DNA of 64,000 bases from an uncultured Christensenella sp. (GTDB lineage: Bacteria; Bacillota; Clostridia; Christensenellales; CAG-917), in the NCBI GenBank assembly GCA_910578325.1, contig CAJTQT010000002.1, positions 248,001-312,000 on the forward strand, given 5' to 3'. The notes under the pieces were generated by a model. It was not told the origin of the DNA and made no database searches. It saw nothing but the letters and a program-made list of their open reading frames with translations. A program made the translations under genes and the position numbers. Of this stretch, positions 37,449-45,915 are shown in pieces; the stretch's first letter is position 1; every line of letters begins with the position of its first letter.

Positions 37449-37490
37449 AGATTTATTATGTATAATAACGAAAAATCAATGCAAAAATTG

Positions 37491-37519
37491 TTGCAACTTG
37501 TTTGCGATTATGATAAGAT
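37491..37519 (+). promoter_or_regulatory. Promoter of rpsT
   Basis: TTGCAA at 37491-37496 and TAAGAT at 37514-37519 with a 17-base spacer. Confidence 0.65.
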
Positions 37520-37561
37520 ATCAAAGATATTTAGTCAGTACAAACGTACGAGGAGAAAAAT

Positions 37562-37834
37562 ATGCCAAATATTAAGTCAGCAAAAAAGAGAGTCATCACT
37601 TCGCAAAAGAAAAACGAAATCAACACCGCGAAAAAATCGCGCGTAAGGACTGCTCTTAAAAAATACAATGCCGCTATCGACGCAAACGACGTCGCTCTCG
37701 CAGAAAAACTTCTTCCCGAGACTATGTCCGTTATCGATTGCGCAATGAAAGACGGTATTTATAAAGCAAACACTGCGGCAAGAAAAAAAGCGACTATCTG
37801 CCGCGCTCTCGACAAAATCAAAAACGTTAAATAA
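37562..37834 (+). CDS. rpsT: 30S ribosomal protein S20
   Basis: 90 residues, strongly basic and helical: MPNIKSAKKRVITSQKKNE at the start and KANTAARKKATICRALDKI at the end are typical. GAGGAG precedes the ATG at 37562. Single gene with promoter and terminator, divergent from gpr. Confidence 0.98.
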   Translation: MPNIKSAKKRVITSQKKNEINTAKKSRVRTALKKYNAAIDANDVALAEKLLPETMSVIDCAMKDGIYKANTAARKKATICRALDKIKNVK

Positions 37835-37857
37835 GCGGCTTAATCACGCTTAAAAAG

Positions 37858-37885
37858 AAGGCTGTCTTTAAAGCAGCCTTTTTTA
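37858..37885 (+). terminator. Terminator of rpsT
   Basis: AAGGCTG and CAGCCTT form the stem, followed by TTTTTA. Confidence 0.92.
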
Positions 37886-37923
37886 TGTACTTATTCTTCC
37901 CTGCGTTTAAACATTAACTTTAA

Positions 37924-37961
37924 ATATTAAATGCGCGCATAATATTGCGCGCATTTAATAT
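37924..37961. terminator. Perfect 16-base hairpin between rpsT and the anchored subtilase
   Basis: Arms 37924-37939 and 37946-37961 are perfectly complementary around a six-base loop, GC-rich inside and AT-rich at the base, so it looks like a terminator on both strands. Confidence 0.75.
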
Positions 37962-37981
37962 AACACTCCAAGTCGATAACT

Positions 37982-39871
37982 CTATTTCTTTAATTTTTTA
38001 TGCTTAGCAATGACGACTGCCGTCAACGCTCCGACAACCGCAACGATAACAACGCAGGCGGTAAATGTATAGATGACAAGTTCTTTCCTGAAAGTTTTAT
38101 CGGGAAGTTCATCCCCCGCTACGGCAAGCATCACGGGCGTGGTAAATACGCCTTTGACTTTTGCCTTTATCTCAAACTTTCCGACAGAATCAGGCGTAAA
38201 TACAAACTCTTTCCCTCCCGCGGCATAAACACCGTTTACGTACCACATTATTCTGTCTGAGTCGACAGGAACGAAATTCTCGCAATTTTCAAGCCGCAGA
38301 ACGTATTCCGTCCCGATTGCTAAGACGGAAGTATTCTCAACGCCGGATAAACTCTCTTTTTCGTACACGGCAGTTTTGACTTTTCTAATCGTTACATCAT
38401 TATAAGGCATATAACTTACCGCAAGTTCAACCGAGCGCTCAATCTGTCTGAGAACTAAATTTTCACTGTCGTCGTTAGTCCAAACCGCCACTATATGCGT
38501 TGTGCCGACCTTATTTTCCGGCATAAACTCCAATTCAGATCCTTCGCCTAACTTGTTTTCTCCCGAAAACCACTCAACCTTTCCATTGACATTCTGAGAA
38601 GAAAGTTCAAATTTCAATTTGACTTTCCTAACTTCGCCGAGATACTGTGTGCTGAATGCAGGATTTTCGAGAACGATTTCCGCATTCACCCAGTCGAATC
38701 CCACAAGTGTCCCGATATCGAATATCGGATAATCGACACCGCCCTTTTTCAACGTCGAGTAAGCGGTGTTGCGAACCATTGCCGTAAGTTCTGAAACGGA
38801 TATATTTCTTTTAGTAGCGTCTTTCATTGCGCGGAACTTCATCGTAAGCAGCGCCGAACCGAAAGCCACGACGGGAGATGCCATACTCGTGCCGTAAAGA
38901 GACTTATATATATCCGTGCCGTTGCCGTCCGCGCTGTAAATATCCGAGCCTGCCGCACACAAATCGTAATCCTTCCCGTAATTACTGCCGCCGTTTTTGG
39001 ATTCATACAGTTTATTTTCACGAGTGTGATTCATCACTCCGATGACGTTTTTATTTCCTGCAGGATAACGCGTATAATCCACCGTTACGCCAAATATATT
39101 CGGTCTTTTTCCGCTTTCATGCCCCTCATTGCCCGCCGCGGCAACCAGAATCGCCTTTTCGTGGGCATCATACGATACGGAATTCGGATCTTCAAAACCT
39201 CCGAATCCCGACGACGTGGAAGCGAGCGACATATTTATTACAGACGCTCCGTGATCCAGCGCGAGATCGATAGCATCCTCTACCGCCTGCGAGCGGAAAT
39301 CGCCTTTGTATGCGCCTTTTATGGGCATAATCTTGATATAATCCTCCAAATCCAGAGCGTGTATAAACGTCGCGACGATACCCGCCACGTGAGTGCCGTG
39401 CCTGTTCTCTATATCGTCCGTCATATCTCCTTTGGGGTAATAATGCTGTGAAGCAGGAACCGTGTTATAGCACACGGGCAACCCGTCACTGTCTCTCAAA
39501 AGCACGTCGTACTGCCCGACTCCGTTTGAATCTACCTCTCCCACAATTTCCTTACCGTTTTCATCATACTTGCCCGTAAACAAAATGTGGTCGAGATTTA
39601 TGCCGGTGTCTATAACCGCTACCACGATCGGATCAGATTTCAGATATTCAAAATCATATTCCGAGGACTGCGTCCAACTGTCCGTCATCTTTTTGAGGCT
39701 TTCAATGTCTAAGTGCTCTCTGTCCAGTTGCCAGTCCAAATCTTTATCCGAAACCGCAACGTTATAACTGTCCGGCAGGACCGCAAATGCGACGTCCGTC
39801 GGCAACAGAATAAACGTAAACAGCGCAACCGCTATAAACATAATAGGCATTGTTTTACGCAAAAATCTCAT
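37982..39871 (-). CDS. Secreted, membrane-anchored subtilisin-like protease (S8)
   Basis: 629 residues. Signal peptide (MRFLRKTMPIMFIAVALFTF, cut near AFA-V), catalytic D88 in AVIDTGINL, H158 in NRHGTHVAG, N248 in AAAGNEG and S329 in YGTSMASP, then two beta-sandwich-like regions (about 405-590) and a C-terminal span with KKLKK tail. This layout, protease outside and C-terminal anchor, resembles mycosin-type and other surface subtilases. No type VII secretion genes are nearby. GAGG precedes the ATG at 39871. It opens a stretch of surface-protein genes. Confidence 0.92.
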   Translation of the reverse strand: MRFLRKTMPIMFIAVALFTFILLPTDVAFAVLPDSYNVAVSDKDLDWQLDREHLDIESLKKMTDSWTQSSEYDFEYLKSDPIVVAVIDTGINLDHILFTGKYDENGKEIVGEVDSNGVGQYDVLLRDSDGLPVCYNTVPASQHYYPKGDMTDDIENRHGTHVAGIVATFIHALDLEDYIKIMPIKGAYKGDFRSQAVEDAIDLALDHGASVINMSLASTSSGFGGFEDPNSVSYDAHEKAILVAAAGNEGHESGKRPNIFGVTVDYTRYPAGNKNVIGVMNHTRENKLYESKNGGSNYGKDYDLCAAGSDIYSADGNGTDIYKSLYGTSMASPVVAFGSALLTMKFRAMKDATKRNISVSELTAMVRNTAYSTLKKGGVDYPIFDIGTLVGFDWVNAEIVLENPAFSTQYLGEVRKVKLKFELSSQNVNGKVEWFSGENKLGEGSELEFMPENKVGTTHIVAVWTNDDSENLVLRQIERSVELAVSYMPYNDVTIRKVKTAVYEKESLSGVENTSVLAIGTEYVLRLENCENFVPVDSDRIMWYVNGVYAAGGKEFVFTPDSVGKFEIKAKVKGVFTTPVMLAVAGDELPDKTFRKELVIYTFTACVVIVAVVGALTAVVIAKHKKLKK

Positions 39872-40081
39872 ACAGCCTCTATATAATATACAAAATTATT
39901 ATATATGCTTTATTACGTTTTGTATAGACCAAAATTAAAAAACACCGTCGGCGATTGAAAAACCGCATATCTAAACGACTGTTTTTAAAATTTAAATTTG
40001 TCCGTACACTTTATTCGACATATAAAAAAAGCGCCCTGACCGCAAAAGAGTCGGACGCGTATATACACGTTAATTAAGCAA

Positions 40082-40999
40082 TTAAATCCAGACCAGTTTG
40101 TTATCGGGAGTAAGCGTAGCCCACTTTCCGTCCTTTTTTACCTTTGCTTCCCCTCCCTCAAAAGGAGTCGCGGCGTCATATTCAAAGGGCACAACCACTT
40201 CGTTGTCCTTGTTTATATATCCGCACTTATCGCCCTTGACAACCATAGCAAAACCTTCTGAAAAACTCATTGCCGTGTCATAATCGAAAGGAACCACTAT
40301 ATTGTTATCCTTGTCGATATAACCGCACTTGCCTTCGAGTTCCACAGAAGCAAGCCCCTCTTTAAAGCAGAAGACCTCGTCGTACATAGTGGGCACGACA
40401 ATTTTGAATCCGTCGCTGAAACCCCATTTGCCGCCTTTCATAACCTTGCGCCAATTCTCCACGCTCAGAGGCTCTGTAAGTTTCTCGGGGCGCACGGGAC
40501 GGCTATTGTTCTGCGGTCGGCGAGGTTGTTGATGCTGTTGTTTAGGCTCCGTCCGTCTGTCGGCAAGACCGAATTTCGACCCGCGCGGCTCTTCTTGTTC
40601 GAATCTATTCCTTTCCCGCGGATTTTTCTGCGGTTTAGGCTGTTTTTCGGATCGCACGTCGTTCGCAACGGACGCTCCGTCAGATTGCGGACGGGGTTTA
40701 GGCGTTTCCTTACGCAGGCTCAGTTCGGCGGCTTTAAGAGAATCCTTGATTTCAAAAAGCATTTTCTTATTGAAACCCTGTATTCTGTAAAGGTCTTTTT
40801 CCGTACGCTTAACGATATCGCCCGCGTTGTTTATTCTGTTTTTAGAAAGAAGTTCGCGCGTAGCGGGACTTATACCCAGTTCTTCGAGCGTTTGCGAAAG
40901 TTGCTCCGCAGTATACAAAACGTCGGCGGATACTTCCGAAGCGGAATCCGTCCTCTGCGATTTGTTTTTATTGCGGTAATAGAATTTTTTATTTGCCAT
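40082..40999 (-). CDS. RNA-polymerase-alpha-CTD-like domain fused to WG repeats
   Basis: 305 residues from the ATG at 40999, which has AAGG six bases before it. Residues about 25-95 resemble the alpha C-terminal domain (LEELGISPATRELLSKNRI then GDIVKRTEKDLYRIQGFNKK and a final helix), a fold that binds DNA or proteins. A Pro/Gln/Arg-rich linker follows. Residues about 185-305 hold WG-type beta repeats: KWGFSDG, KCGYIDKDNNIVVPFDYD, KCGYINKDNEVVVPFEYD, KWATLTPDNK. No signal peptide, so cytosolic. The combination is unusual to me; function unknown. It faces the anchored propeller gene. Confidence 0.82.
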   Translation of the reverse strand: MANKKFYYRNKNKSQRTDSASEVSADVLYTAEQLSQTLEELGISPATRELLSKNRINNAGDIVKRTEKDLYRIQGFNKKMLFEIKDSLKAAELSLRKETPKPRPQSDGASVANDVRSEKQPKPQKNPRERNRFEQEEPRGSKFGLADRRTEPKQQHQQPRRPQNNSRPVRPEKLTEPLSVENWRKVMKGGKWGFSDGFKIVVPTMYDEVFCFKEGLASVELEGKCGYIDKDNNIVVPFDYDTAMSFSEGFAMVVKGDKCGYINKDNEVVVPFEYDAATPFEGGEAKVKKDGKWATLTPDNKLVWI

Positions 41000-41015
41000 A
41001 TATAACCTTATAAGC

Positions 41016-41044
41016 ATTCTAACATATTTATATAACTATTTCAA
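41016..41044 (-). promoter_or_regulatory. Promoter of the alpha-CTD/WG gene
   Basis: TTGAAA at 41039-41044 and TAGAAT at 41016-41021, 17-base spacer; predicted leader of about ten bases. Confidence 0.65.
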
Positions 41045-41061
41045 GCAATAAACCCATAAAG

Positions 41062-41090
41062 TTGACTTTCGGCGACAAGTTGTCTATACT
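41062..41090 (+). promoter_or_regulatory. Promoter predicting a leaderless mRNA for the propeller gene
   Basis: TTGACT at 41062-41067 and TATACT at 41085-41090 with a 17-base spacer. Plus-one falls on the A of the ATG at 41097. Confidence 0.75.
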
Positions 41091-41096
41091 ATGACT

Positions 41097-43583
41097 ATGA
41101 AACCGTCAAACGTATTTTCCCGACGCGGACGTATGTTTCCGTTCGGTATTATTTTAATAACTCTTGTCTTTGCGCTTGCTTTGGCATCGGCATTTTTATG
41201 CGCGATATCTGCTCCGACCGGCGCCGCCGACGCAGAGGACGGCGACACTTTTTCCGTCGTATTCCCTACCGTAAGTTATTTCCAGTCAAACGAACCGACG
41301 CTTGTATCTGCAAATAACGACTATCTGATAATATACGACGAATCTGTCTCTTCTCTTTTTGTGCGCAAAAACGGTTTCGCAGGCACTTATACGTATCCTA
41401 TCGACATCGATAACGCCGAATTTGTGAAAGCGGTCGGCCATACCGCGTTTATATACGCAGACGGCAACTGCTATACCGTTGACTTATCCGATTCGCAGGC
41501 GAAACCTGTAAAGCGCGACCTTCCCACCCCCCAGAATGCCAACTATTTCCGAAGCGACGGCACTTATCTTTACGCAAAATCGTCATCGGGGTACATAACT
41601 ATTTACGACGAAAACCTCGAAGTTGCTTTCGGAATTGACGATTACGTATATCTCGACGGCAAAATCAACGTATTTGCGGGTATGGATCCGCTCGCAGGCG
41701 AAAACGGTCTCATTTATTATTTCCCGTCCATATTCGGAAATCCGTTCTATGTTGTTTACGACCCCGTCAATGGCGAACGCAAAGTGAATACGCTTATGAA
41801 CTGCTTTATTACAGAGGCTTACGTCGGCGATATAATCTACGCGCAGGTCAGTTCCGTTGCGGGCATTGAGGAAACGGGCGGCGACAATCCGCTTATAGGT
41901 ATGGACAAAGAGACCGGGAAGGTTCTGTTTACATCGGAAATCATTCCCGACAGTTTCTGCGCAACAGGCGACAAACTCTTTACGATCGAAGGCAAACAAA
42001 TCGTAACTTACACTCTGGAAAAATCCGAGGAAGGCGAATATATCGGTTTTAAAAAATTATCCACAATAAGTATGGCAGGCAGCGACGCGCATCACCTCGA
42101 CCGCCCCAACGACGTCACTGTTTTCGACGGCAGAACCGCGGTTGCGGACGGCGCGAACAAACGTATAGGATTGATAGACAGCGCGGGCGTTATGACGGAT
42201 ATCCAACTCGATTTCGAACCTTTGCGCATCACAAACGACAGTTCGGGGCTCTACGCGCTATCTTCCGACGGCAGAATAGTCAAAGTGGAAGGCTCGGAGA
42301 TTACGCGCACATATACGGCCGAAGGCGCCGTTGACATTGCATATCTCGATAAACTCTATCTCCTAAAACCGGACGGACTTTACACTGCGCTCGGAGGAGG
42401 CGTTTATAAACTTGCGGATATCGACGGCGGAAAGCGCATATCCTGCGCTAAAGACGGAACAAACGTATACATACTCACCGACAACTCCATAGAGGTGTTC
42501 ACAAGAGACGGAAAACGTCTTACTCAATTTAACGACGACTTCGCGGAGGCAGTAGACGTTGCGATTGATTACGCAGGACAAATCATAATACTCTACCCCG
42601 ACCGCGTGGAGAATTACACCAACAACGCAGGCGTGCTGACACTGCTGAATCAAACCGTTTTCCGTTGCGCGACAGCCAACGCTCACGCAAATTCGTTTTA
42701 CCTCAACGGAAAGCATATCCTGTTTACCGCAGACGAATGTCTTATCGGCAAATCGTCTGTCGACGCTGTTACAAAAGATACTTTCGAATCACATCCGTTT
42801 ATACCGACGCAAAACGAAGTTTACAGTTTCGCTAAGCGGAAAACCGACACCGATTCCTACATAATTCCGTCCGACGGCCGTATGGAAGCAATCAAGGAAG
42901 CGCCATCGGAAACGGTTATCTTATTTGATAACGTGGAGTGCATAAGCGAAAACCACGCCTACGCACTTCTTAACGGCGAATTCTTCATAATTCAAAAAAA
43001 CGACTTTGACGAAGTACAAACCGAAACATTAACTGGAGAATATGCCGCTATAACGGATACTTCCCTGTACACATTGCCCGAAGTGAACACCGGCAGAACC
43101 TCAATAGCAGCGGGCGCGAGATTCAACCGCATCAGCGATTGCGCTGACTACGACGGCGGACAGTGGATACGAGTCGAGTACGGCGAAAAAATCTATTTCG
43201 TCAAAGCGGCGGACTGCGAAGAATATATCTACGTCATTCCCGAAGAGGAAAAGGTTTACGGCAAGGCAAAGGCAGGGCGAGTCGGCGGACTTGTGGACGT
43301 ATTTGCCGAAGCCGACGAGGGATCGGAAGTGATTACGCAAATCGTCGACGGTACGCAAGTTGAAATTGTAGACGAAACGGAAAACTTTTATATGGTAAGA
43401 ATCGGAGATGACAAATTCGGTTATATGCGCAAATCCGAAGTGGAATTCGGAGGACTGACCACCGTACAGATTGTTGCGATAGTGCTTGCCGTATTCGTAG
43501 TGCTTTCGGGAATATGCGTCTTTGCCGCAATTCAACTCACCAAAAAGAAGGCGGCCGAATCGGCGAAGAAGAAAGACAGATAG
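41097..43583 (+). CDS. Surface beta-propeller protein with SH3-like domains and C-terminal anchor
   Basis: 828 residues. A basic start and one hydrophobic helix (FGIILITLVFALALASAFLC) form a signal peptide or anchor. The body (about 50-600) is a run of short beta repeats of the NHL/WD propeller type (e.g. GRTAVADGANKRIGLIDSAG, DVAIDYAGQIIILYPD). Two SH3b-like domains follow (about 640-715 and 715-790, with VDVFAEADEGSEVITQIVDG), then a span (VQIVAIVLAVFVVLSGICVF) and a KKK tail. ATGs at 41091 and 41097 are in frame; I chose 41097 because the promoter puts +1 there and no Shine-Dalgarno exists. Confidence 0.85.
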   Translation: MKPSNVFSRRGRMFPFGIILITLVFALALASAFLCAISAPTGAADAEDGDTFSVVFPTVSYFQSNEPTLVSANNDYLIIYDESVSSLFVRKNGFAGTYTYPIDIDNAEFVKAVGHTAFIYADGNCYTVDLSDSQAKPVKRDLPTPQNANYFRSDGTYLYAKSSSGYITIYDENLEVAFGIDDYVYLDGKINVFAGMDPLAGENGLIYYFPSIFGNPFYVVYDPVNGERKVNTLMNCFITEAYVGDIIYAQVSSVAGIEETGGDNPLIGMDKETGKVLFTSEIIPDSFCATGDKLFTIEGKQIVTYTLEKSEEGEYIGFKKLSTISMAGSDAHHLDRPNDVTVFDGRTAVADGANKRIGLIDSAGVMTDIQLDFEPLRITNDSSGLYALSSDGRIVKVEGSEITRTYTAEGAVDIAYLDKLYLLKPDGLYTALGGGVYKLADIDGGKRISCAKDGTNVYILTDNSIEVFTRDGKRLTQFNDDFAEAVDVAIDYAGQIIILYPDRVENYTNNAGVLTLLNQTVFRCATANAHANSFYLNGKHILFTADECLIGKSSVDAVTKDTFESHPFIPTQNEVYSFAKRKTDTDSYIIPSDGRMEAIKEAPSETVILFDNVECISENHAYALLNGEFFIIQKNDFDEVQTETLTGEYAAITDTSLYTLPEVNTGRTSIAAGARFNRISDCADYDGGQWIRVEYGEKIYFVKAADCEEYIYVIPEEEKVYGKAKAGRVGGLVDVFAEADEGSEVITQIVDGTQVEIVDETENFYMVRIGDDKFGYMRKSEVEFGGLTTVQIVAIVLAVFVVLSGICVFAAIQLTKKKAAESAKKKDR

Positions 43584-43631
43584 TTTTAGAATCAGAACTG
43601 TTCCGATATATCAAAATCAAATCACAAACTA

Positions 43632-43659
43632 AAAGCGCGCGGATAAATCCGCGCGCTTT
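43632..43659. terminator. Bidirectional terminator
   Basis: AAAGCGCGCGGA and TCCGCGCGCTTT pair around TAAA between the convergent propeller and LOG-family genes. Confidence 0.9.
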
Positions 43660-43692
43660 ACTTTAATAAACAATCCGTTTACGTCATAGGGT

Positions 43693-44286
43693 TTATTTTA
43701 CTTCATAAGGAGCAAGGACACCCTCCTGCGGTTTTATCCCGTCGTGAGAAGCGTTATACTGCCCTATATATTTTTCCAGTATGGCAATGGCCTCGTCCGC
43801 GGTTTTAACGCCGAAAACTTTATCTTCCTCTATTTCTTCATAACGCACGCGGTAATCCATTCGTTTGCCCGCAATCTGACCGCTCCATCCGTCTGCGTCG
43901 GCATAGGCGAGCATAAGTCTTTTCAAAGTCCAGGCAGTGGCAAGTTCGGACAAAGTACCCGCGCCGCCGCCGACCGCTATAACCGCGTCGGAATTCGCAA
44001 CGATAAAATTGCGATAGATATCAAGTCCCGTGCCTATAACTATATCGGCTAAGCCGTTGGTTTTGCTTCTGTCAAAAAACGGAAGAATTGCAACCGTATC
44101 GCCCTCCTGATAGAACTCGGATGCACGCGCGCCCTCGAAAGCCGCTTGCATTACGCCGCCCATTCCTCCGGACACGACTCTGTATCCGTTGTCCACCAAC
44201 GCCTTACCCATAGCGTAGGCAAACGCGCGTTTGTTGCTGTCGTTGTCTATAACCGCATCGCCTATGATTGAAACAAGTTTTTTCAT
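43693..44286 (-). CDS. LOG/SLOG-family protein (TIGR00725-like)
   Basis: 197 residues. Rossmann-like nucleotide-binding fold of the LOG (lysine decarboxylase-like) group: VSIIGDAVIDND at the start, RVVSGGMGGVMQAAFEGA for the phosphate-binding loop, and VIAVGGGAGTLSELATAW. Members include cytokinin-activating phosphoribohydrolases and many uncharacterised proteins. The canonical PGGxGT reads VGGGAGT here, as in the TIGR00725 branch. The ATG at 44286 has GAGG five bases upstream. Confidence 0.85.
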   Translation of the reverse strand: MKKLVSIIGDAVIDNDSNKRAFAYAMGKALVDNGYRVVSGGMGGVMQAAFEGARASEFYQEGDTVAILPFFDRSKTNGLADIVIGTGLDIYRNFIVANSDAVIAVGGGAGTLSELATAWTLKRLMLAYADADGWSGQIAGKRMDYRVRYEEIEEDKVFGVKTADEAIAILEKYIGQYNASHDGIKPQEGVLAPYEVK

Positions 44287-44603
44287 ACACACCTCGTATA
44301 CTTTTGCTCATTTATTATATGTAAAATCGTAATTATCGCCACATACCGACGGAAATTTACCCGAATATAATAACACGGTTTAAAAAAATTTACAACCCGA
44401 GCAGTTTTTATTATAAGCAATGTCATATTATAATGCTTTTTATCCGCAATTTTCAGAAAATTTTAAACCGTATGACATAAAATGATTACTATATCGGCGA
44501 AAACAACCGTCAAAAGAAAAATCTTATTGAAAAAAAGCCGTTTCTATGGTAAAATTGTACAACTTAACATATATTTATTGTGCTTAAAAAAAGAGGTGCG
44601 GAT
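44287..44603. other. Divergent intergenic region
   Basis: 317 bases without a gene between the LOG-family gene and the aminotransferase. It is AT-rich and holds the promoter at 44527-44555 and an inverted repeat, ACGGTTTA at 44375 with TAAACCGT at 44464. I see no RNA gene. Confidence 0.6.
44527..44555 (+). promoter_or_regulatory. Promoter of the aminotransferase gene
   Basis: TTGAAA at 44527-44532 and TAAAAT at 44550-44555 with a 17-base spacer; leader of about 42 bases. Confidence 0.7.
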
Positions 44604-45791
44604 ATGATAGACTACAATTCGTTGCTCAATCCAGTTGCAAGAGATATCAAGCCTTCGGGCATAAGAAAATTTTTCGGAATCGCAGCCACGCGCAAAGACT
44701 GTATTTCGCTCGGAGTGGGCGAACCCGATTTTTCCACTCCTACGATTTTCAGTCAGGCGGGTATCAAAAGCATCTGTTTAGGTAAAACGCACTACACCGC
44801 AAACGCAGGTCTTTTTGAACTTCGCGATACGATTTCCAAATACACCAAACAGTTTATCGGCGTGGACTATTCTCCGGAAGACGAGATTCTAATTACAGTG
44901 GGCGCGTCCGAAGGTCTGGACGCGGCATTTCGCGCAATCTGCGCACCCGATGACGAGATTCTTATACCCGAGCCCTGTTTTGTGTGCTATTCTCCTCTCG
45001 TCTCGCTTTGCGGCGCGGTTCCGGTTCCAATCGAATGCAGAATCGAAAACGAGTTTAAACTCACTCCCGAGCAACTCGAAGAAAAGATAACTCCAAAAAC
45101 AAAAGGCATACTTCTCGCCTACCCCAACAATCCTACCGGCGCGGTTATGGAGGAGGAAGACCTCAAAAAACTCGTCCCCATCATAGAAAAAAACAACCTT
45201 ATAGTTTTCAGCGACGAAATCTACGGCGAACTGGTTTATAACGGACTTAAATTCACATCTATCGCGTCTATCGGCAATATGCGGGAACGTACAATAGTTG
45301 TAAGCGGTTTTTCAAAGTATTTCGCAATGACGGGCTGGCGTCTGGGATACGTATGCGCTCCGAGAGAAATAATCGACGTGATTCACAAAATACATCAATA
45401 CTCGGTTATGTGCGCCTCCACCGTAGCGCAGTATACCGCGCTCGAAGCCCTCAATACTTCATTTAAGAACGGCTTTAAAGAAGTTCACGAAATGATGGAG
45501 GTCTACGATACGCGAAGAAAGTATATCCTCAAACGCTTGCAGGATATCGGTCTCGACTGTTTTGAACCCAGAGGCGCGTTTTACGTCTTCCCGAGCGTGA
45601 AGTCTACGGGTATGGACGGAGAAGAATTTGCCTATGCGCTTCTCGACGCAAAAAACGTAGCGGTTGTGCCGGGCGGCGCATTCGGAGAAAGCGGCAAGGA
45701 TTTTATAAGGATAAGTTATGCCTACTCTCTCGACGTTATAGAAAAAGCGTTCGACTTGATAGAAGAATTCGTGAAAGAATTAAAGAAATAA
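44604..45791 (+). CDS. Class I/II PLP aminotransferase (PatA/AspC type)
   Basis: 395 residues from the ATG at 44604, preceded by AGAGGTG; an upstream GTG at 44580 is less likely. Fold type I aminotransferase: LGVGEPDFSTP, HYTANAGLFELRD, YPNNPTGAVM, FSDEIYGELVY, the cofactor lysine in VSGFSKYFAMTGWRLGYV, and the substrate-binding arginine in FIRISYAYS. Closest in style to PatA/aspartate aminotransferases of Bacillota; the exact amino acid cannot be told. Single gene. Confidence 0.92.
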   Translation: MIDYNSLLNPVARDIKPSGIRKFFGIAATRKDCISLGVGEPDFSTPTIFSQAGIKSICLGKTHYTANAGLFELRDTISKYTKQFIGVDYSPEDEILITVGASEGLDAAFRAICAPDDEILIPEPCFVCYSPLVSLCGAVPVPIECRIENEFKLTPEQLEEKITPKTKGILLAYPNNPTGAVMEEEDLKKLVPIIEKNNLIVFSDEIYGELVYNGLKFTSIASIGNMRERTIVVSGFSKYFAMTGWRLGYVCAPREIIDVIHKIHQYSVMCASTVAQYTALEALNTSFKNGFKEVHEMMEVYDTRRKYILKRLQDIGLDCFEPRGAFYVFPSVKSTGMDGEEFAYALLDAKNVAVVPGGAFGESGKDFIRISYAYSLDVIEKAFDLIEEFVKELKK

Positions 45792-45864
45792 TTCCAAAAA
45801 ACTTTTCCAATGAATCTCTAAATATAAAATACAGAATTTAAAATCAAATCCATTGATATAAAAC

Positions 45865-45892
45865 AATCGGGACGGAATACTCCGTCCCGATT
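45865..45892. terminator. Bidirectional terminator
   Basis: AATCGGGACGGA and TCCGTCCCGATT pair around ATAC between the convergent aminotransferase and transglutaminase genes. Confidence 0.9.
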
Positions 45893-45915
45893 TCTAAGAT
45901 TGCATTTTACTGAAA

